The translations under genes were made by a program, and so were the position numbers. Below, piece after piece: positions 1 through 11,416 of a stretch of DNA of 64,000 nt. The notes under the pieces were generated by a model. It did no database searches. It worked only from the letters and a program-made list of their open reading frames with translations, and was not told the origin of the DNA. The stretch's first letter is position 1, and every line of letters begins with the position of its first letter. The stretch is taken from positions 868,001 through 932,000 of the forward strand of contig NW_024104358.1 of the NCBI RefSeq assembly GCF_003945595.2. Reading direction: 5' to 3'. The DNA is from Pipra filicauda (taxonomy: Eukaryota; Chordata; Aves; Passeriformes; Pipridae).

Positions 1-1994
1 ACTTATTCCTAATAGAATCAAAATTATTCCTTGTTTTTCCAGAGAACAGAAATGAAGTTAGCCAAAACGTATGCTAAACCACATACCATTTCAAAACTTA
101 AATACTCATTTGCTTTGCCTAGGGATTGTATAACTCATTTAATCAAAAACTCACCAGATAAGAAGAGCTTGATCTAAATATGAGGTTGCACATTTGCACA
201 AAAATATACTTCTTGTAGTATCAAGATATTTTCCCTTTCCTCATTATCCTTTGGCAAAATGACACCAGGCAGCATTTTACAGACACTGCAGGTCAGGTTA
301 TAAACCATTTGCCAAACCCACTTGCAAAACTGCTCCCAGGATTTATTGTTTTCACCAGATGGTGTTAGGGTGGGATTGGTGGTGAGTACCAAACCTGACT
401 ATTTCTGTGCTAATTCTTTCTGAAAGACTTGCTGACAGCAACATGTGAAAAGCAGAGCTGTGAAGTTGTGCCTCCTGTGTGTGAACTGGGTTTTTCACAG
501 CGTCAGTCAACTGTCTGGGAAAGATAGCCATCCCCCGTATGCTCCCCGTCTCCTTCCACCAGCCCCTTACAAACAGTTAAAAACAAGTCTTGACACCATC
601 CAACTTTTTTTTTTGAATATACATTATTATGCCAAGTAATCTTGATTCTTTGGGCTTTGTGTTACATTTCAAAATAATACACAGCAACACTGGTCACAGG
701 ACAGTCAGCAGTGCATGCACTCTTTCATTTACAGTAGAATTGATACATAAAGATTTATCATGGGTTTTATTTCAAGGAGACCCAACAGAAAACACAACCA
801 GCTTGTCAACACTCCGATGGACTTTGTGTGTAATTTTGAGGGGGTTTGTAAACAGAAGGTGACACAAGACAGAAATCTGATTTTAACTGAAATTACCTGG
901 GACAGGCAAAAATAAACTCTTGACCTATCATGCTATTGTGCTAGACTAACTTTGGACAAAGATGAAGGCATACTGAGACTGTGAGTGATTTTGAGCTATT
1001 TCATCATGAGACCTTCCTTAAGTAGCAGGCATTCCTTCATCACACTTTCAGAAGGCATACTACTGAGTGCATTTGGACAAGTCTGAAAAAGGGACTTCTT
1101 TTACCCTTGCCAAACAGTTTTCTTGGAGAGCAGATATTCTCAGAAAAACATCTGGCCCTACTACTATTAACATCAATATTTAAATATTTATTAGCATACG
1201 ATGTCTATGTGTCTTAATATCTTTGACAATAATGATCTTAAATATTGTGCAGATGCTTATTCATAACCCTTTTGACTCCTTTTCTCTTTTTTTATTAGTC
1301 TCCTCCTCTACACTGCAATTCAGTTCATCTGTTTTCAAACTTCAGTTAATCTGAAAACATACAAAACAAAACCTGCCTGCACTTGCTTGATACTATTTTG
1401 CAGTTAAGGTTAAAAACAATGAGAGGTCTTTCATTGTATGCACAACACCTTCAGTTGGACTGAACATGTCAGACTGCCTTCAAGCACTGGTTATGAATGC
1501 CAGGAAAGCTGGAACGTTGAGATTGCAGTTTTTGGGAAAGCTGCAGTACATTTGGGCTTATCTGGGTATGAACACGTATCAGCCAAAATGTGTTCTTTAA
1601 GCTTTTTGAAAGAAAAAGCTTGCAGAAAGAGGAGGTGAAAATTAGGTACCCAACCACCCTATTTTTGCATCTAAAAATGACCCAGAATTAACAAGGATGG
1701 ATCACTCCCACATTCCACCTCATGGATGGCATCCATGCACCAGATTTGCAGCACTTCTAGCTATAGGCTTCTTAATCAGAAACTTCCATCTGACCATGGG
1801 AGCCAAATGCTGGCAGTTCAGCAAATGAGTTCCTGGTCTGCCAGTCTAGAGAATTACAAGGTTCAACTGTACCATGGGAAACAAGTGGATCCATTCATTC
1901 AACCTAACATTCAATGTACTCTGTCCACCCCTCCTTAGGAAACAAACTTGAGTCTCATGACCTGTTGTTTTAATGTCATTCCCATGAACTCCTG
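1..1994. other. Unique AT-rich non-coding DNA
   Basis: I see no exon or recognisable repeat. A run of ten T lies at 605-614, and a 14-bp perfect AT palindrome (aatatttaaatatt) at 1175-1188. Open frames here are short and not protein-like. Confidence 0.5.
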
Positions 1995-3072
1995 GAAAAG
2001 CCCACGGCTTGGACAGATGCACCCCCTGCTGGGTTAGGAACTGGCTGATGGCCGGGCCCAGAGAGTGGTGGTGAACGGTGCTGCATCCAGTTGTTGGCCG
2101 GTCAGTGGTGTCCCCCAGGGATCAGTGTTGGGCCCAGTTCTGTTTAATATCTTTATTGATGACCTGGACAAGGGGTTTGAATCTGCCATTTGCAAATTTG
2201 CAGATGACTTCAAGTTGGGGGGAGTGTCAATCTGCTGGAAGGCAGGAGGGCTCTGCAGAGGGACTTGGGTAGTCTGGATAGATGGGCCAAATCCAACGGG
2301 ATGAGGTTCAACAAGACCAAGTGCCTGGTCCTCCACTTTGGCCACAACAACCCCATGCAGCGCTACAAGTTGGGGACAGAGTGGCTGGAGAGCGACCAGG
2401 CAGAGAGGAGTACTGATTGACAGCAGGCTGAACATGAGCCAGCAGTGTGCCCAGGTGGCCAAGAAGGCCAATGGCATCCTGGCCTGTATCAGGAATAGTG
2501 TGGTCAGCAGGACCAGGGCAATGATTCTTCCCCTTTGCTCAGCACTGGTGAGGCTGCACCTCGAGTACTGTGTCCAACTCTGGGTCCCTCAATTTAGGAA
2601 GGACATTGAGGTGCTGGAGCAGGTCCACAGAAGAGCAATGAGGCTGGTGAAGGGTCTCGAGCACAGGTCCTATGAGGAGAGGCTGAGGGAGCTGGAGTTG
2701 TCTAGCCTGGAGAAGAGGAGGCTCAGGGGAGACCTCATCACTCTCTACAACTCCCTGAAAGGAGGTTGTAGCCAGGTGGCGACGGTTTCTTCTCCCAGGA
2801 ACCAGCAATAGGACAAGAGGGCATAGTCTTAAGCTGTGCCAGGGGAGGTTTAGGTTGGACATTAGGAAAAAGTTCTACACAGAAAGAGTGAATGGGCATT
2901 GGAATGGGCTGCCCAGGGAGGTGGCAGAGTCACTGTCTCTGGAGGTGTGTTAGAAAAGACTGGATGTGGCACTAAGTGCCATGGTCTAGTTGACAATGTG
3001 GTGTTGGGTCATAGGTTGGACTCGGTGATCTCAGAGGTCTTTTCCAACCTAGTTGATTCTGTGATTCTGTGA
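1995..3072 (+). mobile_element. CR1 LINE, 5'-truncated, with RT C-terminal part and 3' end
   Basis: This is a non-LTR retrotransposon copy of the CR1 family, inserted in plus orientation and truncated at its 5' end. It begins inside ORF2. The reverse transcriptase block with [13 protein letters not shown] and FIDDLD lies at about 2107-2169, and the catalytic motif appears as FADD at 2197-2208. The reading frame breaks after about 2240, since a stop closes it at 2302-2304, and is recovered by about 2410, where the C-terminal ORF2 pattern ([20 protein letters not shown]) resumes and runs to a stop at 2809-2811. The 3' end carries the CR1 signature ggtcttttccaacctagttg followed by gattctgtgattctgtg tail repeats. 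The copy is dead: truncated and frameshifted. It is one of the less decayed copies here, with a 3' end like bird-specific CR1 subfamilies. Confidence 0.93.
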
Positions 3073-3084
3073 AATTCAGCAAAG

Positions 3085-3832
3085 GAAAGCTGCTTCCAGG
3101 AAGGAATAACGCCAGGCACCAGGACACAACTCAGCCAAATGTCAGCAAAGCAGCTTTGCAGAAAAGGCCCTGGAGGTCCTGGTGGACACAAGGCTGACCA
3201 CGAGCCAGCAATGGGTCCTTGCAGCAAAGGTGGCCAGCAGCCTCCTAGGCTGCACTGGGCAGCACTGCCAGCAGGACAAGGGAGGTCATCCTCCCTTTTG
3301 CTCAGCACCAGTGGGACATCAAGATCAGGTGTGCTGCATCCAGTGCTGGGCTCCCCGGTACAAGAGAGACCTGGACTTAATGGAGCACTTCCAACAAAAG
3401 GCTACGAAAATGATTAAGTGACTGAACCTTTTGTCACACAAGGAGAGTCTGAAACCTGCACCTGTTCAGCTCTGGTGAAGAGGAGGCTTGAGGCAAGCTT
3501 GTGCCTGTGTGTAAAACATGTGATGGAAGAAGTAAAGAAGACGAAGCCAGGTTCTTTTAGGTGGTGCCCAGTCAAGAGGCAATGCGCATGAATATGACAT
3601 AAGGGAAATTCCATTTAAACATAAGAAGAGATTTTTTTACTTTGTTGGTGTTTGAACACTGGAACAGGTTGCCTGAAGTGGTTATGTAGTCTGTATGCCT
3701 GGAGATATTCAAAATCTGACTGAGTACAGTCCTGAGCACCCTGCTCTAGAGGACCCTGTTTTGTGCAGGGGGCTTGGACTAAACAATGTCAAGAGGTCCC
3801 TTCCCACCTCAGATATTCTCTCCTGTAATTGG
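3085..3832 (+). mobile_element. Older CR1 LINE fragment, plus strand
   Basis: This decayed CR1 copy starts about 13 bp after the previous CR1 and has the same orientation. Recognisable blocks are the ORF2 C-terminal region (ctggaggtcctggtggacac at about 3169, then acgagccagcaatgggtcc), the receding block ggacttaatggagcacttcc near 3372, and a 3' UTR ending with a ggcttggac...gtcccttcccacctcag signature near 3770-3815. Frames are interrupted throughout. It is clearly more diverged than its neighbour, so it is an older insertion of a different subfamily. The exact 5' limit is uncertain. Confidence 0.82.
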
Positions 3833-5516
3833 TTTTTCCAACAATGCAAGTTAATTTAAGATCTGTAGCTGTACTATACTTGAAAGCCTCTAATTTTATA
3901 AGTAAAACACTGTAATACTTTAGGAATAAAGCAGAAGTAAATTTAATGCTAACTCATCAGTACCCCTATCGTGCGCTTACGTTTGCACAGTTTCCTCAAA
4001 TCCTTATTCTTTATGTATCACCCTTCAACTTCATCATCTAGAGCATGTAGGCATCCAATTCAACACCTTGTCCTCAATCTACAGATCTGAAATTGCTAAC
4101 CAACGTTCTCAAAAAACTTCAGAAATAAAACTTGCAGACCTTATGAGATCCACAGGAGGCTTAGGACAAGACCTGAGAGAAAAGATGCCCATGAGTCAGT
4201 GTGTGAATGTGGAATACAGTGACCAGAACTACAGCCCAGACCCAGCCCCTGCAAAAGCTACACATACAAATTCCTCTCAGCCCTTACCACACAGAGATAC
4301 TGGCAAATATCACAGTTAAATACTTTTTTTTTTGTATGTGTGTGTGTGTGTGTAGCTCCTCACTCTTCTGCAGCATTATGTCTGTGCGCTGCTCCATGAC
4401 CACAGAGTTTCAAAACATTCTGCAATTATAAATACCAACGAAATCCCACCTTGACCAGTGCATTTAAACATCTTTTCATCTACATCATAACTGTGCTTTG
4501 GCTTAAATTATGAGTGAATGTTCGATAAATGAAAAATTGTTTTTGAGCCTTCACTTACTAATATTCAGGGAAAAGCATTTTTCATTTACAATTGCTTTTT
4601 TCTAATTCACTTGCTTTAAACAGCCAGCAAGGCATTTTGCATTTTTAATGTAAACTCTCAAAAATGCAGATCTTTACAACAGCACTGAAAGCAACTTTAT
4701 AATTAAGTGCATCCCAAACTTAACACATATTTAAAAATTTGCCTTTATGTGAAATCATACTTGAACAGCAAAAGGATTGAATTCCTACTGATTCCAGAAT
4801 TCAATAATCAGCTGAAAAACTAACTTTAAAAAAATAACCTTAGTCCTAGTATTTGTGGTTAAAATAAAGATTTTTACTCTACAAGTATAATGAATGTGGC
4901 TGAACAGCTGCTACAGCCACTGCTGGAGGAAAAGAAGCAATTTAATAAAGAATAAAGTGATAATTATCCAGCATCCTGATTCATTTTAAGATATGGCATC
5001 TTCAAACAACAGAACACACATACTACCTTTAATTGATAACTGAAAACATTTCCTTGGGCTAACTAAATATCTAGTTGACTGAATTTTCATTAAAAAAAAA
5101 AGTAATATGATCCCCTGGGGAAAATGTTCTTCAATTATAAACAGCCATGTTTCATTATATATTCTCCTCTCATACCTTCTTGAGAAGCCCACACTAAGCT
5201 CATGCCATAAATCTCTTCAGAAGCAGACAGTATTTACTATCATTCATACTTTTTCCAGATCAAGAATAAGTAAGAAGGCATTCTCCGCATCTGGGCAGCA
5301 TTGCATACTATGTATTTCCAGAACTACTGAAGCTCAAATCTACCCTCAACGATTTTCCTCTAAAAATGGCCACATTTTGTACTTCACAGTGAACATAGTT
5401 GTTCTGCACTTTCTAAAAAGCTGGTAAAGGGAATGCTTTCAGGAGATAACCTTCCGTTATACCACTGGCTTGGGGAAGAGAAAGTTAGGCCAAAAGGAGA
5501 AGGTTATGGCAAATGA
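3833..5516. other. Unique non-coding DNA with one microsatellite
   Basis: No exon or transposon is recognised apart from the T/GT microsatellite at 4324-4352, listed separately. The stretch is AT-rich. Confidence 0.5.
4324..4352. repeat. T10 plus (TG)n microsatellite
   Basis: A run of ten T at 4324-4333 is followed by gta and about eight uninterrupted TG units. This is an ordinary simple repeat, likely polymorphic in length. Confidence 0.9.
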
Positions 5517-5962
5517 AGGGCTGGACTGAGTCCAGAGAAGAACAACAAAGCATCTGGAGCAAAATCTTATGAGGAGCAGCTGAGGGAGCTGAGGGTGTTT
5601 AGCCTGAAGTAAAGGGGGCTCAGAGGAGACCTCATTGCTCTCTACAACTACCTGAAAGGAGGCTGTAGCCAGGTGGGGGTCAGCCTCTTCTTCCAAGTAA
5701 CAAGTGACAGGACAAGAGGAAAACAGTCTCAAGTTGCACCAGGGTAGGTTTAAATTGGATACTAGGAAAAGAGCTGTCAAACATTGGAACAGGCTGCCCA
5801 GGGCAGTGGTGGAGTCACCATCCCTGGAGGTATTTAAAAGATGTGTAGATGTGGCACTTAGGGACATGGTTTAGTGGTGAACTTGGCAGTGTTGGGTTAA
5901 TGGTTGGACTTGACAATATTAAAGGTCTTTTCCAACCTAAACAATTCTATGATTCAATGGTT
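5517..5962 (+). mobile_element. CR1 LINE 3' fragment, plus strand
   Basis: A truncated CR1 copy of about 450 bp covers the end of ORF2 and the 3' UTR. Diagnostic blocks are gaggagcagctgagggagct near 5572, cagaggagacctcattgctc near 5620, caggctgcccagggcagtgg near 5791, and the terminal ggtcttttccaacctaaaca followed by attctatgatt. ORF2 is interrupted, for example by a taa within gcctgaagtaaaggggg near 5605. Divergence looks intermediate between the 1995-3072 and 3085-3832 copies. Confidence 0.9.
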
Positions 5963-7804
5963 ACCATTATTATTATTCCCCTCTGAGGAGTCCTCTGGAG
6001 CATCCTGTGATGCTCTGCTACTTGGGCTTTCTCTGTATGTAAAGCTGGTGTTGGGGTGTACTGAAAAGAGGGAACATGTGATCCTTCCATCACTGTGGAG
6101 ATGAGAAGTAGCTAGATCCAGGTGTGGAGAGCAGTACTGGATTCCACAGTACGGATGTGCTATAGACACAATCAACATTATCAGTGAGCAGAGGAGTTCG
6201 TATCAATGGATCACATAGCAGTAAAGAAAGCAAAATGGTAAATAACAGACAACCCCTGTGTATTTCAAGCTACTTGTGGAGTTTTCAGATGTGCTTTTTG
6301 GCATGGACTTGATTTAAAAAAAAATCAGCTGAAATAAACCCAGTAATATTTGCAAATCATATATTCAAAGCATAAAACTATTTAAAATTTATCAGTTCTT
6401 CCCATACACTTTAATATTCAGATGCTTTAATCTCTTTTATGAAACCTTCTAGGACATCTCCTTATTTTCAATACCATGAGTATGGATATTTATTGAACAT
6501 TTCCAGGCCACCATTCAATCCCCGTAGGAAAAGTTTTATCTAGCCAACAGCAGTTCTCTACAGAGCAGAACAGCCAAGAGGTCAATGGCTACCTTCCTTT
6601 CTTCAACAACGGAGAGGAACAGACATTTCTGGTGAGCAGCTCATCTCATCCCATCTGGAGGCAGACATTTAAACTAGGCAAGATGTAGGTCACATCATTA
6701 GGTCTACAGCTGGGAGAGAAGAGCCCAAACTTACTCTGTCAGATCCAAGCTCAAACATCCTTCCCTATGCCTTGGCCAAATAGCCCCTATTGGGTAAGAG
6801 CTTCAGAAACCATCTACTAGGAAATACAGGACACACAGGAAGAACTTAGGATGTCTCAGTCAGGGCTTTTAAGTGTAACACATCACTAACCATTTAACAC
6901 AAAAACTATAATAAAGCTCAATCTCTTCAGCAAGTTTTTGTCAGAAACGTAGTGGCATTGGTGTAAACCTTACAGTCACTGATGCTTGTAACAGAAAATA
7001 AAAGTTATTTTTAAAAAGATCCTGGGACTACCAAATACCCTCCTGTCACCCATTTTGCATCAATCAACTGCACAGACATTGACTGAGGAAAAGAAGTGAC
7101 AAACTTATGTCTCTGCAACACAAGAGCAGAACCTTTATGATACTTATAATGTCCTTCATTTGACAGAGGCACTGCTGCACTCAGACCTGCTTGTTGAGCC
7201 ACCTGGGCCCACAGCAGCTCCTGCTCGGAGCACTGCAGGGTATTGCAGCAAGTCTGCTGCTGGCACAGGGGAGCATGGGGCTGCCTGTCCTCACCCTCCC
7301 TGCTCTAACAGGATCTACCACAGTCAGATCATGCTGCATATCCCTTCTTCAAAGGTTTTTCTGAGTGTGGGGAAGGAAGCTCTTAGTTCTGGACATTGCC
7401 ATTAATTTATATGCCATAGGTGACTATTTTATTATTAATCTTCTGCACTTGTGCCCAGCATGTTCGATGGGTGAATTTTAAATAAATTACATTTTGCATA
7501 CTCACTCCTTTTGTGATTTTATTATGCAAATAATGCTCCTCTTTTCACCTCTGAAACCATCCACATGCCACAATTTCAAAGTCAGACTAATTTATAAATA
7601 TGCTGAGAAAGGCAGATCTTTTTAAAGGACTCAATACAATAAGAACTGATTTCTGTTACTTTGTAATCTGGAGGGTAAATGGGAGAGCCCATCGTTTTCA
7701 CACAGTTTTTCTTTTTCAGAAAATAGGAGTTTAATTGTCATTTTTATCTTTGGTTATATTCTGTTCTCTCCAGATTTCTGCAGGTCATCTTAAATCTGGC
7801 CTGT
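5963..7804. other. Unique non-coding DNA
   Basis: I recognise no exon and no repeat family. A locally GC-richer patch lies at about 7180-7310. An ATGCAAAT octamer occurs at 7534-7541, which by itself is expected by chance. Confidence 0.45.
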
Positions 7805-8316
7805 TCAACTGGCTGTGGGTATTTTATGATTTTCTGAGACACAGACTGCAACTCTGAAAGCAAACACGACAATAATTTCTTGAGGTGGTTGGGGATGGAT
7901 CAATTCCCAAGGTAAGGGGGGCCAGGCAGGGGAGCAGGAGAGAACAATGGGAAGGACAACCAGAGGGAGAGCTGGCAGCTTTCTGAACATTTGGATTGCT
8001 CTCCGGAGGTTGCCCTGGAAATCAGTGGAGTTTGCAGCAGGATGTATTGAAAAGATATTGAGCACATAATCCTCAGCTCCTTCATAAATGCTGATCCACA
8101 GGTGCTGATCAGCTGCTGCAGAGCAGGAGTGGTAGTAACAGATGTCACCAGTACAGAAACATGTTGGCTTTGTTAAACCTTGGGTTTTGCAGAGGCAGAC
8201 ACAGACTGGTCCTGCACGTTCTGCTCGTTTTTGATTCCCAGTGAGGTTTGGGTGCAGAGGGCCTCCCTTCACCACCCATTTTATCTGCTGGTTCAAAGAG
8301 CAGAACCAGCTTTCTC
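7805..8316 (-). other. Cysteine-rich open frame of unknown origin, no ATG start
   Basis: The minus strand is open for about 170 codons. It has no ATG at its left end: a TGA lies just upstream near 8317, the first plausible start is a TTG near 8296, and the first internal Met is about 118 residues in. Composition is more protein-like than other open frames in the window: clustered cysteines (CVCLC, CFC, CYYHSC), two N-glycosylation sequons (NLT, NST), and a stretch LWISIYEGAEDYVLNIF, followed by a hydrophobic LPLVVLPIVL segment. Cysteine pairs and sequons would fit a fragment of an extracellular or viral-envelope-like glycoprotein, but I do not recognise a family and see no LTRs or other retroviral genes nearby. 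It may be a pseudogene fragment, a retroviral remnant, or chance. Confidence 0.25.
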
Positions 8317-11300
8317 AATATTTGGGGCCATTTTGCCTAAACTGCAGGCATTTATTAAATGCTCTCAACATCAGCATACTGATCATTTATCACTCAGAGC
8401 ACAGGTCAGTCATTCTTGGCTAGAAAATGATGAATATTGCTCAATGTTTTCTTGACCTTAGTCTCAAAGATTAAGTTAGTCAGCTCTCTTGGTGCACTGA
8501 ACACAGTCTACTCTACTGGAGTTGATCCAGTTCCAACTCTACAAACTCTTGGAGGTCATTTTTCTGTTTTATTGATTTCATGTACTCTTTACATTTGAGC
8601 CTCTCTTTTCGGCCCAACTAGGAAAGCCAGTAGTCAACATTTCTGGTTAGAAGTCCTTTCTTAATTATTGTCTTGTTAATATTTTAGCTTATTTTCTCTA
8701 ATGAGTGCCCTGTCACCTCTGTATTATGCAAGACTTCTTTGGTGCATCCAAACCAAGCGATAACTACCAACCCCAAAGACACCCACTCTAATGATGAATC
8801 CAACAGATCAGATAGATAGAGAAATAATTCAAAGGAATCATTAGCAATCTTAGCTTGCACAGAGTAAAGAAACACAATAAAAAAGGGTATTTGATCTGTT
8901 CACATTTAACATCAATTAAAGAGATAATGTAAAGTCGACAGATTTCAAATTTTAATTACCTTTAAATTTGCATAGTGGTTTACTAAATGCCTTTTTGTTT
9001 AAGTCTGTTTAATATGGTATTTAATTAAACCTCATTCTAGGTCGAAGTAATTTAATTTAAAAAACTTATTGCCTGTAGGTCCTACATAAACAGCATTGAG
9101 CACACCTTGTGCTTGGAGCTTGTATGATCACCAACAAAGTTGCTTCCTTGCTCAGGAACAAGCTGATTACCTATAAAGCTCAATTACTAGAAATGGGGAA
9201 ATAGAGAAATACTTTGCCATGGGTAAATCCCAACACAAAATACAGATGTCCCATAGGAAAATGCTTCTGTACAGAGGGGTGGTTTAGGTGTAAGTGGGAT
9301 CCTGCACGGAAGCCCGGCACACATCCTTTTCTGAGTGGGAACAGGAGTGAAGGGATACAGTATTTTAAATTATACTTCAAAGGATTTTAGTACTAAACAC
9401 TGAAAAAATTCCAAACACATACATTCTTCTTCTCCAAGGTGCACCTAATACAAAGCTGGTAGCATTAGGATGTCTTTAGGTACCTGTACCTGGCCCAAAG
9501 GATGTCAAATCTGGTGCACAACAATCCACTCATCAGTTTAAAATGTAACAGTTCAAACAGTGCTCCACCAAGGATTTGGGTAATCTTGTACAGACTAAAA
9601 ACATATTTAAGTCTTGGCAGTATTTCCCTCTTACGCTTACAATATTTTTCATTTCCAAATGGAAATTTATCTAAGCTCATGGCTATCTTGAGAAGTAGGG
9701 TCCATCAACTGTGGGTTGTAACCCTTCACAGATTCTCCTGGTCCTGCTTTGGCTCCATTCAAAATGCTGCCATGGAGACTATTTTTTGTTTCCTTGCTTT
9801 GATGATAATGGATTCGTATTTGCAACAGTAGACTCCGAAATGTCAGAAGACACTCAAGGACCCTCTGAGCAGAGCCCATCTTTACCCATCATTTCTTATT
9901 TGTTACTGAGCTATTGATCCTAACTCTGCCAGGGACACCTGCCTCTACTACCAGTCAGAAAAATCTCCAAAGACAATCAGATTTTCTCCCAAGAGGCTTC
10001 CACTTCTGGGCAGAGTTTGTTCAAAACACCCGTGAGGCTACTCCTTACTGTCATATTGAAAAATCTTAGAAGAAAACCAGAAAGACTTTCCTTTAGCATG
10101 ATGTCTACAAAAAAATTGACAGATTTGTTTGGATTCTCGTTTACTTTAAGAGAGACCTACTGTCTTATTTTTCTCCCGTATCTATTTGTTGCAGTTACCT
10201 GCTCCTTTCTGACATAGTCAGCATGCAATCTTCTGCAGTCTTTGCAGTCCATATTCATAAAGCACCAAGTGCAGCGAGGTGCTGGACCACAAGGAGGGCT
10301 TCTGAAATGCTGTCTTAATACAAATAAGTGCAAAGAAATAACAACAGCATGTGGAAAGGATTAATTTCCCCCTCTGCTTTCACCAGTAAGAAAAAGAAGG
10401 CTCTAATATTCAGATAGAAAATAACCAGTGCATATTGCACACAGAACACATGTACCAGTTAATGTGCAAAGAAGGATTTCACAGGATGCCTCGTGATTGC
10501 TTTCACAAGGAATCAGTGTGCAGATCTGCAGAGAAGTTTCATACTTCTTGATGACACTGTAAAAGAGAGTCCAAGCTGAAGCACACTTAGGTACCCTCAT
10601 GTCTGCATCCTTCAATTCGTTCTTGCATCCTTCAATGCAGTTCTCTTTACTGGGGGTGGAAACACAGGTATCCCAAAAGGCGACTCACTGGATTCATGCT
10701 CTTTGGTTCAAGATTGTTTAGAGCACATGTCAAGGATATTTTCATGAGCAGCATGCACTGTCACACAAACCATCTTTCTTCTCTATTTATTCTATACTAA
10801 AACTACATAAAATACATTAAAGAAAGGAAAATATGCACCTGATAAGGCAGACTAGGAAGTTTTGAGCATGATTGAGGCTTGATTTTCAGAGATGCAAAGC
10901 TACCAGAAGCTCTTTGCAGGTCTTGGCTCTCTCAAAAACCTTAAAGTATTTAATGCTGAACCTTTGATACCTGAGGGTACCTTGTAGAAACCAGGCTACC
11001 CCAGGGAACATGTGTACAAAAGCAGTCACTGTTTTTTGTAGACTATGTGGTCATGTGCAGCTGCTTATTTAAGGCAAGCTTTGAACTCTGAAGGAGATGC
11101 AGAGATAGAAGACCTTGCAACACTGGCAAATTATGTAAATATCACACACAAGGAAGCACCCTCAGTGATCTTGTTTGTGTTCTCTCTAAATTTCCATCAT
11201 CATAGATTCTGACTAAACAAACACCGTTCATCTTGTGTAGTTATTTGGAGAGAGAACCCAGTGGGAACTGTACTTCTCTGAACCATGTCCTAGATCTTTT

Positions 11301-11398
11301 TAGCTTAAAACCTCCACCACCCACATCCCTGGACATTTCTACATTCACCTGCAAAAATTAACCCTTAATTCTGCTGTATGCTTCCAGATCCCAAGGCA

Positions 11399-11416
11399 AT
11401 TGGTTACTAGGCAACC
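11399..11416. promoter_or_regulatory. Candidate RFX X-box with adjacent inverted CCAAT
   Basis: Bases 11402-11416 read ggttactaggcaacc. On the minus strand this contains GTTGCC-T-AGTAAC, which fits the RFX X-box consensus GTNRCC(N0-3)RGYAAC at every position. ATTGG, an inverted CCAAT, overlaps at 11399-11403. RFX factors bind such imperfect palindromes, notably near cilium genes and MHC class II genes. There is no sign of a promoter nearby, so an intronic enhancer or a chance match are both possible. Confidence 0.35.

Noticed and set aside
2034..2862. Minus-strand open frames of 147 and 107 codons
   Set aside because: Antisense shadows of the CR1 ORF2 at 1995-3072.
10603..10636. 13-bp direct repeat with 21-bp period
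   Set aside because: Only two copies; likely slippage, with nothing to suggest function.
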